Part shown: positions 47,588 through 55,335 of the stretch, piece after piece
Layout: every line of letters begins with the position of its first letter
How positions within the stretch are numbered: the stretch's first letter is position 1
Assembly: GCF_012913485.1 (NCBI RefSeq)
Contig: NZ_CP051774.1
Location: 2,480,001 to 2,544,000 of the forward strand
DNA: 64,000 bases
From: Luteolibacter luteus
GTDB taxonomy: Bacteria > Verrucomicrobiota > Verrucomicrobiia > Verrucomicrobiales > Akkermansiaceae
Direction of reading: 5' to 3'
Notes under the pieces: generated by a model
Told to the model about the DNA's origin: nothing
Database searches by the model: none
The model's input: the letters and a program-made list of their open reading frames with translations, nothing else
Program-made: the position numbers and the translations under genes

Positions 47588-47866
47588 TCAGGAACCTTCA
47601 ACTTGCTCCGCCCACTCCGGGTGCCGCTGCAGCCACGCCACCGCGTAGCCGCATACCGGTTGCACTTTCAGGCCACGCTCTTTCACAAGGGCCATGGTTC
47701 CTTCCATCAATCTGCCTGCCGTCCCCTTGCCCCGAAGCGCGGGATCGGCTTCGACATGTGGCAGAACGAGAACGTTCCCCTGCTGCCGGTATTCGGAGAA
47801 CGCTAGCTTGCCCTCCTCCTCCAGCTCGAAGCGGCTCCGCGCCACGTTGTCAGTGACTCCATGCAT
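47588..47866 (-). CDS. Small GNAT-type N-acetyltransferase (YidJ/CG family)
   Basis: 92 residues, the length of the short Acetyltransf_CG (PF14542) group. RFELEEEGKLAFSEYRQQGNVLVLPHVEADPALRGKGTAGRLMEGTMALVKERGLKVQPVCGYAVAWLQRHPEW contains the acetyl-CoA loop 'RGKGTAGRL' and the C-terminal C-x-Y-x2-x-W tail. Probably transfers acetyl from acetyl-CoA to a small amine; substrate unknown. Confidence 0.93.
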   Translation of the reverse strand: MHGVTDNVARSRFELEEEGKLAFSEYRQQGNVLVLPHVEADPALRGKGTAGRLMEGTMALVKERGLKVQPVCGYAVAWLQRHPEWAEQVEGS

Positions 47867-47911
47867 GGGATCAAACTACACAGCCTCGATCCGCGGTCAA
47901 AATATGACCCT

Positions 47912-48448
47912 TCAGGTCGCCGAAGAAGACCAGCTATCCTCGAAGGTGACTCCCCCCTCTGTCCAGGTCCACTCGATCTTCTGATAGATGAAGGAGATCT
48001 CTTCGAGGTCTCCCGCACGATCTGCCGAGACATCGCGGGTATTCGGCTTCCATTCACGGATCGAACTGACCGCAGCATTGGTCAGCTTGATCGTGTAGTA
48101 CTGCTGTGGCTTTCCACCGCCGTTGGGATCAGGACGGGTGAACTTCAGGGTCACCGTGGCCGACTCATTGTTCGCAAGCAGCTTCATCAGCAGCGGTGAC
48201 GCCTTATCGATCGGCTTCACGATGGTCAGTGGCTTGTGCTGGCGACGACCGGTTGGCAGTCCACTCGAAGCGTCTCGCGGGGTGATGATTTCGTGTTCCA
48301 TCGCCAGGCCTTCGATACTGCCGTCCTTTGCGCTGCCCGCGATATCGCCGGTCGATTTTCCAACAACGGTAACCTGGATGGGTTCCGCCGCGCGGGCCGA
48401 GGTGAGGGCCAGCAGGAAGCCCGTGGTCAGGAGAAGAAGACGTTTCAT
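47912..48448 (-). CDS. Secreted Hcp-like protein (T6SS tube fold)
   Basis: 178 residues with a Sec signal peptide (MKRLLLLTTGFLLALTSARAA). The mature part follows Hcp closely: RRQHKPLTIVKPIDKASPLLMKLLANNESATVTLKFTRP ... QYYTIKLTNAAVSSIREW ... DLEEISFIYQKIEWTWTEGGVTFEDSW. Canonical Hcp is cytoplasmic and leaves through the T6SS; a signal peptide is unusual. No VipA/B, ClpV, VgrG or baseplate gene lies in the window. Probably an extracellular ring or unrelated binding role. Confidence 0.85.
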   Translation of the reverse strand: MKRLLLLTTGFLLALTSARAAEPIQVTVVGKSTGDIAGSAKDGSIEGLAMEHEIITPRDASSGLPTGRRQHKPLTIVKPIDKASPLLMKLLANNESATVTLKFTRPDPNGGGKPQQYYTIKLTNAAVSSIREWKPNTRDVSADRAGDLEEISFIYQKIEWTWTEGGVTFEDSWSSSAT

Positions 48449-48469
48449 GATCGCTTGGGAGTTCAGGTT

Positions 48470-49354
48470 CTAGGGATCGGGGGTGACGGTTGCCTTGAGG
48501 AAATAGAAATCTCGCGGCGAAGACATCGGCAACTCACGCCGGATGACGCCGCCGGCGCCAGCCTGGATACCGCTCTCCACCATCACTGCTCCCGGCGAGA
48601 GATCGGGCAAATGCCAGAGCGAGTAAGTCCTCCCCGGGGCTGCGTCCCACTCCAGGCGCAGCACGCCGGGCGACACAAGGCTCATGCTCTTCACGTGGAA
48701 GCGGGAGCCGCCATCATTTGGTGCGGTTCCGGCTTCGTACTCGGCCAAGTTGGAAAAGCCGTCCCCGTCGGTATCCCCCGTCGAGGTGGCAGCGAAAGGA
48801 TCCAAGCCATAGGCCATCTCCCAAGCGTCGGGCAGGCCGTCATTGTCATCGTCCGGATCGGCGTTGTTCCCCGTGCCATCGCCATCGGTATCCATCGACT
48901 CGGAAGGATCATCCGGGAAGGCATCCTCCTCATCTGAAATGCCGTCTTGATCAAAGTCCGGGGGCGCCCCGGTCCGCACGCCCAGCGGGTCCAAGGGATT
49001 TTCGAAAGGATTCATCGAGGTCACTGCGCCTGCGAACTTCGACGGAGAGAATTCTTCCCCGCTTGGCCAGACGAAGTCTTTGGGAGCTGAGCCCAATGCC
49101 TTGGCCACAGGCTGACCTCCCGCCGATCTTCCGCCTGTCGCTTCGATCTCCCAACGGACGCGTGAAGGCGGCGCGAAGAAGCGATCGCCCGGAGCGGAAG
49201 CGAGCCAGAAGCCCCGGGTGCTCGAAGGACTTAACCCGAGCAAGATGCCGCCATCAACCGAGCGGGCGTAGCCATCCACCACCAGGCGTTCTCCTGCCAT
49301 CACGGGCAAAAGGGCGGCAAGCCAAGGGATGAGGAAGCGAAGGCGACGATCCAT
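48470..49354 (-). CDS. Secreted thrombospondin type 3 / calcium-binding protein
   Basis: About 294 residues from MDRRLRFLIPWLAALLPVMA, a signal peptide. The middle carries DxDxDG calcium loops: DFDQDGISDEEDAFPDDP, DTDGDGTGNNADPDDDNDGLPDAWE, and DTDGDGFSNLAEYEAGT. The C-terminus has the phylum-typical beta motif ending GRTYSLWHLPDLSPGAV ... RDFYFLKA. Predicted cell-surface or extracellular. Confidence 0.85.
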   Translation of the reverse strand: MDRRLRFLIPWLAALLPVMAGERLVVDGYARSVDGGILLGLSPSSTRGFWLASAPGDRFFAPPSRVRWEIEATGGRSAGGQPVAKALGSAPKDFVWPSGEEFSPSKFAGAVTSMNPFENPLDPLGVRTGAPPDFDQDGISDEEDAFPDDPSESMDTDGDGTGNNADPDDDNDGLPDAWEMAYGLDPFAATSTGDTDGDGFSNLAEYEAGTAPNDGGSRFHVKSMSLVSPGVLRLEWDAAPGRTYSLWHLPDLSPGAVMVESGIQAGAGGVIRRELPMSSPRDFYFLKATVTPDP

Positions 49355-49424
49355 GGGGGAGGACTTCCCATGTCGCAGAACATTAAGGAAAATCAAGGCA
49401 ATAGGCCGGTCCGGGCCCTGCGGA

Positions 49425-50222
49425 TCAGCGTCTCCTCCTCAGCGAAAGCAGTCCGACGAGGCCCGCCATTACTGCGACCGACGGCTCTGGTACGCTGGAG
49501 ATGCGTAAGTTGTCCATGCCGCCCACCGAAGTCGCACCGAGCCCGATGTAGCCGCTGGTAGCGCTCAATTGCCCGATGTCAATCGTGCCCAAAAGATTGC
49601 CACCCTGATAGTAGGACACCTTGCTTCCGTTAGTTCCGAAGGGAGAACCAGTGCCTTCCGTATCGGAAAGGATCACGCGGTAGTCGGTGAAGGCATTGAA
49701 GCCAATGTTGGTACCGGATGCGCCGGTAATGCCGCTGCCGCTGTGATCGAAATACTGCGTGCCGCCATTGGCTCGGAACAAGATGCCGAACTCACCGGTG
49801 GTCACGAAGTTCGTCTGATCCAGGCGACCGATGTTCAAGCTGATCCAATTCGTGTCGTCTCCACTCACTCCATTGCTGATGATGCCATCGAAGCTGATCT
49901 CGATGGGTGCCGGGACTGTCGCGAAATCATAGTCGATGCGCACGGCGCCACCAAAGGCCAGCAGCAGGGCATTTGAATTGCCCGGGAAGGTGCTCGCATT
50001 TCCTACCTGCTCCTGACTGCCCAAGTCCGGGAAGCGGGCGGTGTAGGTGAGAGTGGACAGCGTTCCGCCCTGCCGGCCGGAAACATTGTACTGATAGTTC
50101 GGATCATTCACGTTGGCATCCACCGTGAAGTTGTCCGTGAAGAGCACCGCGGCGGGTGCACATGGAGCCATGAGGGAAGCTGCCAGCAAGACGGCAGACG
50201 AGAGGGAGAAGCGGGAGGTCAT
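49425..50222 (-). CDS. PEP-CTERM sorted secreted protein
   Basis: About 265 residues. Signal peptide (MTSRFSLSSAVLLAASLMAPCAPA) and a C-terminal PEP-CTERM tripartite end: SSVPEPSVAVMAGLVGLLSLRRRR. That end is cut by an exosortase, so the protein is exported and anchored or released at the surface. The body is a beta jelly roll (VLFTDNFTV ... VRIDYDFATVPAPIEISFDG). The exosortase gene is not in the window. Confidence 0.9.
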   Translation of the reverse strand: MTSRFSLSSAVLLAASLMAPCAPAAVLFTDNFTVDANVNDPNYQYNVSGRQGGTLSTLTYTARFPDLGSQEQVGNASTFPGNSNALLLAFGGAVRIDYDFATVPAPIEISFDGIISNGVSGDDTNWISLNIGRLDQTNFVTTGEFGILFRANGGTQYFDHSGSGITGASGTNIGFNAFTDYRVILSDTEGTGSPFGTNGSKVSYYQGGNLLGTIDIGQLSATSGYIGLGATSVGGMDNLRISSVPEPSVAVMAGLVGLLSLRRRR

Positions 50223-50320
50223 TTGGGGAGAGACAAACAAGTTCGTCCTCACCTTCCCCTCATCGCCTCGTCCTAACGAGACAATCCCATTCCCAATTCC
50301 TGCCAATCGCTCGCGCAGCT

Positions 50321-51205
50321 TCAGCCTTGGCCGCGCATCGCTTCCATCCACTCCAAACGACGCCGGAGCCTCTCGCGTCGTTCGGGCGCCATATCCGGAT
50401 AGAGGATGGGATACCAGGCCGTCATCACTGCGGCGCGCCCGATCATGGAATGATGCATCGCCCGTTCGTCGAAGTTTCCTCCCGCGGCCCGATAGGCATC
50501 AAGGATGCCGTCCGCGGTGGCGTGATCCTCTTCGAGAACACGCGCGTTCCAGATCATTGCAGCGAGGTCCCACTCGACCGGCCCGCTGAAGGTATCTTCC
50601 CAATCGGTCCACAGCAGGCCGATCGTGGTATTCATCAGATTGCCGAGATGAGCGTCACCATGCAGCGGTTGGCGAGGATAGCTGGCGAGTCCTTCGATCG
50701 AGGAGAGGAGGCAATCGCGAAGGAGTTCGATCGACTCCTTCGGAAACAGTTTCCGCTGCACGAGGGCTTCCAGCAGATCGACGCTCTCGGTGAGGATCGC
50801 GAGGTCCGGCAATTCTTCGTCAAACTTTCGCAACACCTCATGGCAATGAAACATCGTTCGCCCAATCGCATCGGGGGCGGGTTCTTCATCGATACGCGTG
50901 ACGAATTGCCAGAAATTGATGGGATAGCCCGAGTGCTCGTGCGGCCCCGCGGCAATCGCGGGATGCATGGGGATCACGGGGGCTCCTTCGCTTGCGAGAT
51001 GCTGGGCCACGGCATTTTCCCGACCGAACCACGCGGTGCCCTGGCGCGGACCATCGAGGTCCTGCACGACCCGTGCCACGAGGGATTCGGTCAAACGCAG
51101 GACCAGCGTGCTGCCATTTTGCAGGACATCGCAACGGTCCGGAGCGATGCCATGAGCCTTGGCGGTTTCGATGGCGGCGCGCGTAGGAAGATCGGAGGCA
51201 GGCAT
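50321..51205 (-). CDS. Aminoglycoside phosphotransferase-like kinase
   Basis: 294 residues from MPASDLPTRAAIETAKAHGI. APH/choline-kinase features: catalytic loop PLHGDAHLGNLMN, metal Asp/Glu in LLWTDWEDTFSGPVEWDLA. The N-lobe is TLVLRLTESLVARVV. Probably phosphorylates a small hydroxyl compound or is a housekeeping kinase of unknown substrate; a resistance role is not implied. Cytoplasmic. Confidence 0.88.
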   Translation of the reverse strand: MPASDLPTRAAIETAKAHGIAPDRCDVLQNGSTLVLRLTESLVARVVQDLDGPRQGTAWFGRENAVAQHLASEGAPVIPMHPAIAAGPHEHSGYPINFWQFVTRIDEEPAPDAIGRTMFHCHEVLRKFDEELPDLAILTESVDLLEALVQRKLFPKESIELLRDCLLSSIEGLASYPRQPLHGDAHLGNLMNTTIGLLWTDWEDTFSGPVEWDLAAMIWNARVLEEDHATADGILDAYRAAGGNFDERAMHHSMIGRAAVMTAWYPILYPDMAPERRERLRRRLEWMEAMRGQG

Positions 51206-51311
51206 GGGGAAAGGTTGGCGGGAAGCGAAGCTGAAGATTCGGGCGGCTGCCATCGCGGATTTTTACAAACTCCCCCTTCCCCTGCCCTTCTCTCCGTGAT
51301 GATATGTCGGG

Positions 51312-51905
51312 ATGAAACTTCTTCTGCCGCTGCTTCTCCTTTCCCTGGCAGGGTCTCCGCCGTGTCTGGCAGCAGACGCCGCCGCGCCGCCAAGCCTAAG
51401 GCAGCAGTTCGCGGCCACTCCTCTCACCAGCATTGTCATTCCTTCGCTAACCTTCGACCAGGTCACGCTGGCCGAGGCGATCGCGATCTTCAATGACCAG
51501 GTGAAGAAGCAGACCGAGGGAAAGATCGAGGTCCAGTGGGTCTACAAGGACATCGATCCCGCCAAGTGGCCGAACCTCATCACGCTGAATGGAAAGAAGA
51601 TCACCGCCGCGAAGCTCTTCAACGAGATCGTCGCGCAGGGGAAAATCGAAGCGAAGCTGGATGAACATGCCATCGTGGTCCGGCCGAAGGAAGGCGCGGC
51701 AAAGGACCCCGCTCCGAAGCCGGTGCCGCCAACGGCAAAAGCACATGCACCCGCACGGGATGCAAGCTTCGGCAACAAGACGAATCTCGACATGGGCCGC
51801 CGCTGGGACCACGCGAACGTGGATACCTCCTACAAGAACGACGACTACGACAAGACTTCGATCAAGGGGCGCAATCCGGTGAAGAAACCGCAGGCCTCAG
51901 AATAG
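51312..51905 (+). CDS. Secreted STN-type domain protein
   Basis: 197 residues. Signal peptide (MKLLLPLLLLSLAGSPPCLAA). Residues about 40-125 match the short secretin/TonB N-terminal fold: IVIPSLTFDQVTLAEAIAIFNDQ ... LNGKKITAAKLFNEIVAQGKIEAKLDEHAIVVRP. The C-terminus is a low-complexity charged tail. No pore or secretin core, so probably a periplasmic protein. It resembles the STN part of the tandem pair at 31382-33785. Ends 9 bases past the start of the convergent gene's 3' end. Confidence 0.75.
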   Translation: MKLLLPLLLLSLAGSPPCLAADAAAPPSLRQQFAATPLTSIVIPSLTFDQVTLAEAIAIFNDQVKKQTEGKIEVQWVYKDIDPAKWPNLITLNGKKITAAKLFNEIVAQGKIEAKLDEHAIVVRPKEGAAKDPAPKPVPPTAKAHAPARDASFGNKTNLDMGRRWDHANVDTSYKNDDYDKTSIKGRNPVKKPQASE

Positions 51906-52370
51906 CTCGCCTTGAGGGGGAGGCTTGGGAGGTGGCGGTTCGAGCGGTTCCATTTTCAGGATCTGCCCTTCCGGTCCGAAGACTCCAAAGAGGGCGGAGC
52001 GCGTGTCCCGGAAGAAGGCGAACTCCGCGGGAGTAGCTTCCGCGGTGACGAGTTGAGCCAAGCGATAGGGCTCGCCATTTTTTCCGACGGTCACCGGTTG
52101 GAGGATGAAGAACATGTAGGCTCCCGCAGGTACAGCCCCCCAATTGAGTTCATTGTCATCCTCCGCCTTGATGCCGATCTCTGCGACCAACTCGGCGGTG
52201 CGCACCAATTGATAGCCTGGCTTGCGTTCCCACCAGCCGAGTTTCTCCGATTGGGCAGAGCCCGCCCATTGCGCTTCGACGAGGGTTCCATCGCGCTGGA
52301 CGAAGGGAGTGAGGGAGCCTTTCGCAGCGCTCCGAATTTTGCCGTCGATGGTACGGAAACAGTGAGGCAT
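51897..52370 (-). CDS. Conserved hypothetical protein
   Basis: 157 residues, no signal or membrane segment. The middle (ELVAEIGIKAEDDNELNWGAVPAGAYMFFILQPVTVGKNGEPYRLAQLVTAEATPAEFAFFRDTRSALFGVFGPEG) looks like a small alpha/beta domain. The end is proline-rich (EPPPPKPPPQ). No family recognised. Overlaps the 3' end of the plus-strand STN gene by 9 bases. Confidence 0.6.
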   Translation of the reverse strand: MPHCFRTIDGKIRSAAKGSLTPFVQRDGTLVEAQWAGSAQSEKLGWWERKPGYQLVRTAELVAEIGIKAEDDNELNWGAVPAGAYMFFILQPVTVGKNGEPYRLAQLVTAEATPAEFAFFRDTRSALFGVFGPEGQILKMEPLEPPPPKPPPQGELF

Positions 52371-52380
52371 GGCCCGGAGA

Positions 52381-53490
52381 TTATTTGCCGGGAGGGGTCT
52401 TCACTTCCAGCTTTCCGATGGCCTCCTTGAGCTTCGCTTGGGCGGAAGGGTTTTCGGGGATCGGTGGGTTGGAATTCTTCAGGGCAGGAAGAAGCTTGTC
52501 CCAGATGGCATTGAGCTCGGCCTGCATATCGGCACCACCGGCGGTCATGGCGATGACGGTGTCCTGCTCAGGGAGGACGATGCAGAATTGGCCGCCGGCA
52601 CCATCGCCGCGGAAGGCTCCGTTCTGGCAGCGCCAGAATTGGAAGCCGTAGCCTTGCTTCCAGTCGGGACCCATGCCGGTGTGGGAGCCGGGATCATTCC
52701 GGACCTGCTTGCTGGTGGCCTGGGCGACCCAGTCTTCGGTGATCAGTTGCTTGCCGTTCCACTTTCCTTTCTGGAGGTAGAGCTGCCCGAGCTTCGCGAG
52801 ATCCTCAGTCTTCAGGTAGAGACCGTAGCCACCGAGCGAGTAGCCTTCCGCGCTTTCGTCCCACTTGGCACCTTCGATGCCGAGAGGATCGAAAAGGCGG
52901 GGCTTCAGGTAATCGACGACCTTCTCTCCAGTCACCTTCGTGACGATAGCGGAGAGGACATAGGTGCCCATGGTGTTGTATTGGAAATGGGTTCCGGGAG
53001 CGTGCGCGAGGGGCGTCGCGAGGAACTGCTTCACGGTGGGGCCGCTGCCGGGCGCGGCCTTCGGCTCCGGGTCGTGGCCGCTGCTCATGGTGAGGAGATC
53101 GCGGACGCGCAGGGCTTTCAAATTTTCAGAAATCTCGGCAGGCGCGTTGTCGGGGAAGAAGCCGAGGACACGGTCATCGAGGGTGAGCTTTCCCTCGGCG
53201 ACGGCGAGGCCGACCGCGGTGGAGCAGAAGCTCTTGCTGACCGAGTTCAGGATGTGCGCCTTGTCGGCGGCTTCGGGTTTCCACCATGCCTCGGCGACGA
53301 CCTGGCCGTGGCGGAGGACCATGACGCTGTGCATGGAGGGGATGCGGTCGAGGGCTTCGACAAACTCGCGGAGAGCATCACTGGAAACGCCTTGGGCTTC
53401 CGGGGATCCGGTGCGAGGCAGAGGCTCGGCAGCGAGGATTCCGGCACTGCAGGTGATCAAGGCTCCGACAAACAAGGCCCGGTTTTTCAT
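52381..53490 (-). CDS. Secreted serine hydrolase (class C beta-lactamase-like)
   Basis: About 369 residues from MKNRALFVGALITCSAGILAAEP, a signal peptide. Serine nucleophile motif SxxK is SVSK in NSVSKSFCSTAV. The YxN region reads QYNTMGTYVLSAIV, so Asn is at an unusual spacing. C-terminal GDGAGGQFCIVLPEQD replaces the usual HxG/KTG. Belongs to the beta-lactamase-related esterases/peptidases; substrate unknown, resistance not implied. 10 bases from the next gene on the same strand. Confidence 0.88.
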   Translation of the reverse strand: MKNRALFVGALITCSAGILAAEPLPRTGSPEAQGVSSDALREFVEALDRIPSMHSVMVLRHGQVVAEAWWKPEAADKAHILNSVSKSFCSTAVGLAVAEGKLTLDDRVLGFFPDNAPAEISENLKALRVRDLLTMSSGHDPEPKAAPGSGPTVKQFLATPLAHAPGTHFQYNTMGTYVLSAIVTKVTGEKVVDYLKPRLFDPLGIEGAKWDESAEGYSLGGYGLYLKTEDLAKLGQLYLQKGKWNGKQLITEDWVAQATSKQVRNDPGSHTGMGPDWKQGYGFQFWRCQNGAFRGDGAGGQFCIVLPEQDTVIAMTAGGADMQAELNAIWDKLLPALKNSNPPIPENPSAQAKLKEAIGKLEVKTPPGK

Positions 53491-53546
53491 GATGCGGCAT
53501 GCTCCTCGTTCGCCCCGGCGTGTCAAACCAGCACCGCGCGGCGGGC

Positions 53547-55187
53547 TTAGCGGACTTCGAACTCCATCTCATCGAGCCACACGTTGGGCAGCGAGCCGGA
53601 GGTATTGGCGGAGATGCCGAAGCCCCAGATGATCGGCGGGGCGCCGGAGGCTTCGAGGGGAAGGCGGATCACCTGCCAGCCGCTGGTGAGCGCGGGAAGG
53701 AGGACGTAGGGCGAGATCACTTGGGGGCCGCCGACGGTGTTCGAGCCGTGGATCCACATGCCGACCTGGCCGGCGGGAATGGCGGCGGCGCTACTGATGA
53801 CGATTTTCAGCATACCGTTTCCGGGGCGGGCGAAGCCGGGGTAGTTGGAGAAGGTGACGCCAGCGAAATTCGCGAAGCTGCTGATGCGGAAGCTGGCGGA
53901 GCCGGAGTAGGCCAGGGAGCCATCCGCGGCGAGGATCGCGGCACCGCCGTAGGCGCCGGAGGACCAAATGTCGCCGGGGACGCTGGTGAAGGCGTCGTGG
54001 TAGACGGGACGGAGGCGGTGTTCCGGAACGGGGGCGAGATCGGGAAAGGTGGTGAATTGGGCGGAGCCGGTGATCTTCTGGCTATCCGCCATGGAGGGTA
54101 TGGAAGGAAAGGTGACGACCTCACCGAAGCGACTGGTGACGCGGACGGCGACAGGAAAGGCAAGAGGGGTGGTCGTGGCTTGGAAGACGAAGGTATTGAA
54201 GGGGGTGCGCGGCAGGTCGATCCAAGTGGTGGCGCCGTTGTTCAGGAGCTCCACCTTGTCGACGCCGGCGCGGTAATTGTAGGGGCGCAACTGGGTGTAA
54301 TAGGGGTTCGAGCCGGGGACGACGAAGAGCTTCAGATTCCCGGTGACGGGTGCGGGAACGAGGCGGACGCCTGCGGTGAAGCCACCATCGGTGGTGCCGC
54401 CGCTGAGGACCTTGAAACCATTCGGGCCGAGATCGAAAAAGCTGCGGCCAGCATCCACCGTTCCTGCCGGAGCGGTGGTGGTATCGGTAATCATCACGGT
54501 GGTGCGACCGTGGGGGCCGGCGAGTTCGTAGCACTCCCCAGCAGCGGCGGCGTTCTTGCCATCGCGATGATACTCGGCGGGATCGAGCGCCCCGACGAAG
54601 CCGTCTTTGAAAAGCTGCGGCATGTCATCGTAGATGGGACCGAAGCCCGCGGCGCCTTCGTAGTTCGGGAGGGGCGTGTGGGAAGCGGCGGAGGCATCGC
54701 GGATGCCCACGGCTGGAGCTTGGGCGCGGAAGAAGCCGCGGGGAGCGGACAAAGCGTCGAGGGCGCAGACGTAACGCCCGTCCAGCCCGCTATAGGCAAG
54801 CTCCCGCGGGGTCCATAAGTTGAGATCGGGAGAGGATTGAATGGCGAGCGGCTGCTCGGCGGCAGTGGTACCGGAGAGGTGCCATGCAGGGGCTCCGAGG
54901 GTGGGAGTGAGGGTGGCGGCGGTATCGATGCGGCGGAAGCGGAAGGCCGCTTCGCCGGGCAAACCGTCCATGCGGAGGGTGATAGGGATGCCGCGGCCGG
55001 GGAGCACGACGCCGGTGGAGATCCAAGCGGCGGAGCCTCCTTGCTGGATATCGACTTGCCAATTGGTGGAGCTTGGCAAGGTGCCGTTGAGAACGGCGGT
55101 GCGGGCGATCTTCAGGTCGTCGGCGGAGGAGGAGGCGGCGAAAATTAACGAAGCTGCCGCCAAGCCCGTTGGGAAGGTCCGGGTCAT
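53547..55187 (-). CDS. Expansin-like multidomain secreted protein
   Basis: 546 residues with signal peptide (MTRTFPTGLAAASLIFAASSSA). Residues 25-160 are a Verrucomicrobial beta domain ending LAIQSSPDLNLWTP ... GFFRAQ. Residues about 178-378 match bacterial expansins of the EXLX1 type: GPHGRTTVMITDTTTAPAG with the Asp of ITD at about 235, FFDLGPNGF with Asp at about 252, VTGNLKLFVVPGSNPYY, then domain 2 around WIDLPRTPFNTFVFQ ... VAVRVTSRFGEVV. Both conserved Asp of the double-psi barrel are kept. Residues about 395-546 form a galactose-binding-like domain. Expansins loosen cellulose or peptidoglycan without hydrolysis. Confidence 0.85.
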   Translation of the reverse strand: MTRTFPTGLAAASLIFAASSSADDLKIARTAVLNGTLPSSTNWQVDIQQGGSAAWISTGVVLPGRGIPITLRMDGLPGEAAFRFRRIDTAATLTPTLGAPAWHLSGTTAAEQPLAIQSSPDLNLWTPRELAYSGLDGRYVCALDALSAPRGFFRAQAPAVGIRDASAASHTPLPNYEGAAGFGPIYDDMPQLFKDGFVGALDPAEYHRDGKNAAAAGECYELAGPHGRTTVMITDTTTAPAGTVDAGRSFFDLGPNGFKVLSGGTTDGGFTAGVRLVPAPVTGNLKLFVVPGSNPYYTQLRPYNYRAGVDKVELLNNGATTWIDLPRTPFNTFVFQATTTPLAFPVAVRVTSRFGEVVTFPSIPSMADSQKITGSAQFTTFPDLAPVPEHRLRPVYHDAFTSVPGDIWSSGAYGGAAILAADGSLAYSGSASFRISSFANFAGVTFSNYPGFARPGNGMLKIVISSAAAIPAGQVGMWIHGSNTVGGPQVISPYVLLPALTSGWQVIRLPLEASGAPPIIWGFGISANTSGSLPNVWLDEMEFEVR

Positions 55188-55243
55188 GAGGCTGTCAACC
55201 TAGCTCAATCTTCGGGGTTCGCAAAGGGCGGAGGGCTAAGAGC

Positions 55244-55275
55244 GAGGAGGAAAGGCAGAGTGCCGGGTGATCCGT
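55244..55275. repeat. Dispersed repeat, short copy (A) of the GTGCCGGGTGATC family
   Basis: Core GGAAAGGCAGAGTGCCGGGT followed by GATCCGT. Shared with copies at 56561-56610 and 58141-58190. This copy lacks the second GATCCGT half found in the other two. It lies between the expansin-like gene and the HAF gene. Confidence 0.6.
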
Positions 55276-55335
55276 GTCCCTGGCTTCACGGGGTTTCGAT
55301 GCGCAGGAAGTAGCGGGCGGGAGCTGGGGCGAGGT

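Noticed and set aside
50321-51205. Aminoglycoside resistance gene
   Set aside because: Only the broad APH fold is shown; nothing indicates drug specificity.
50327-51496. Open frame antisense to the phosphotransferase and STN genes
   Set aside because: Spans two real genes and a promoter gap; no domain.
52381-53490. Beta-lactam resistance enzyme
   Set aside because: SxxK is present but YxN and KTG are not canonical; such serine hydrolases are mostly esterases or peptidases.
52369-55148. Open frames antisense to the serine hydrolase and expansin-like genes
   Set aside because: Gly/Ala/Val-rich shadows of GC-rich genes.
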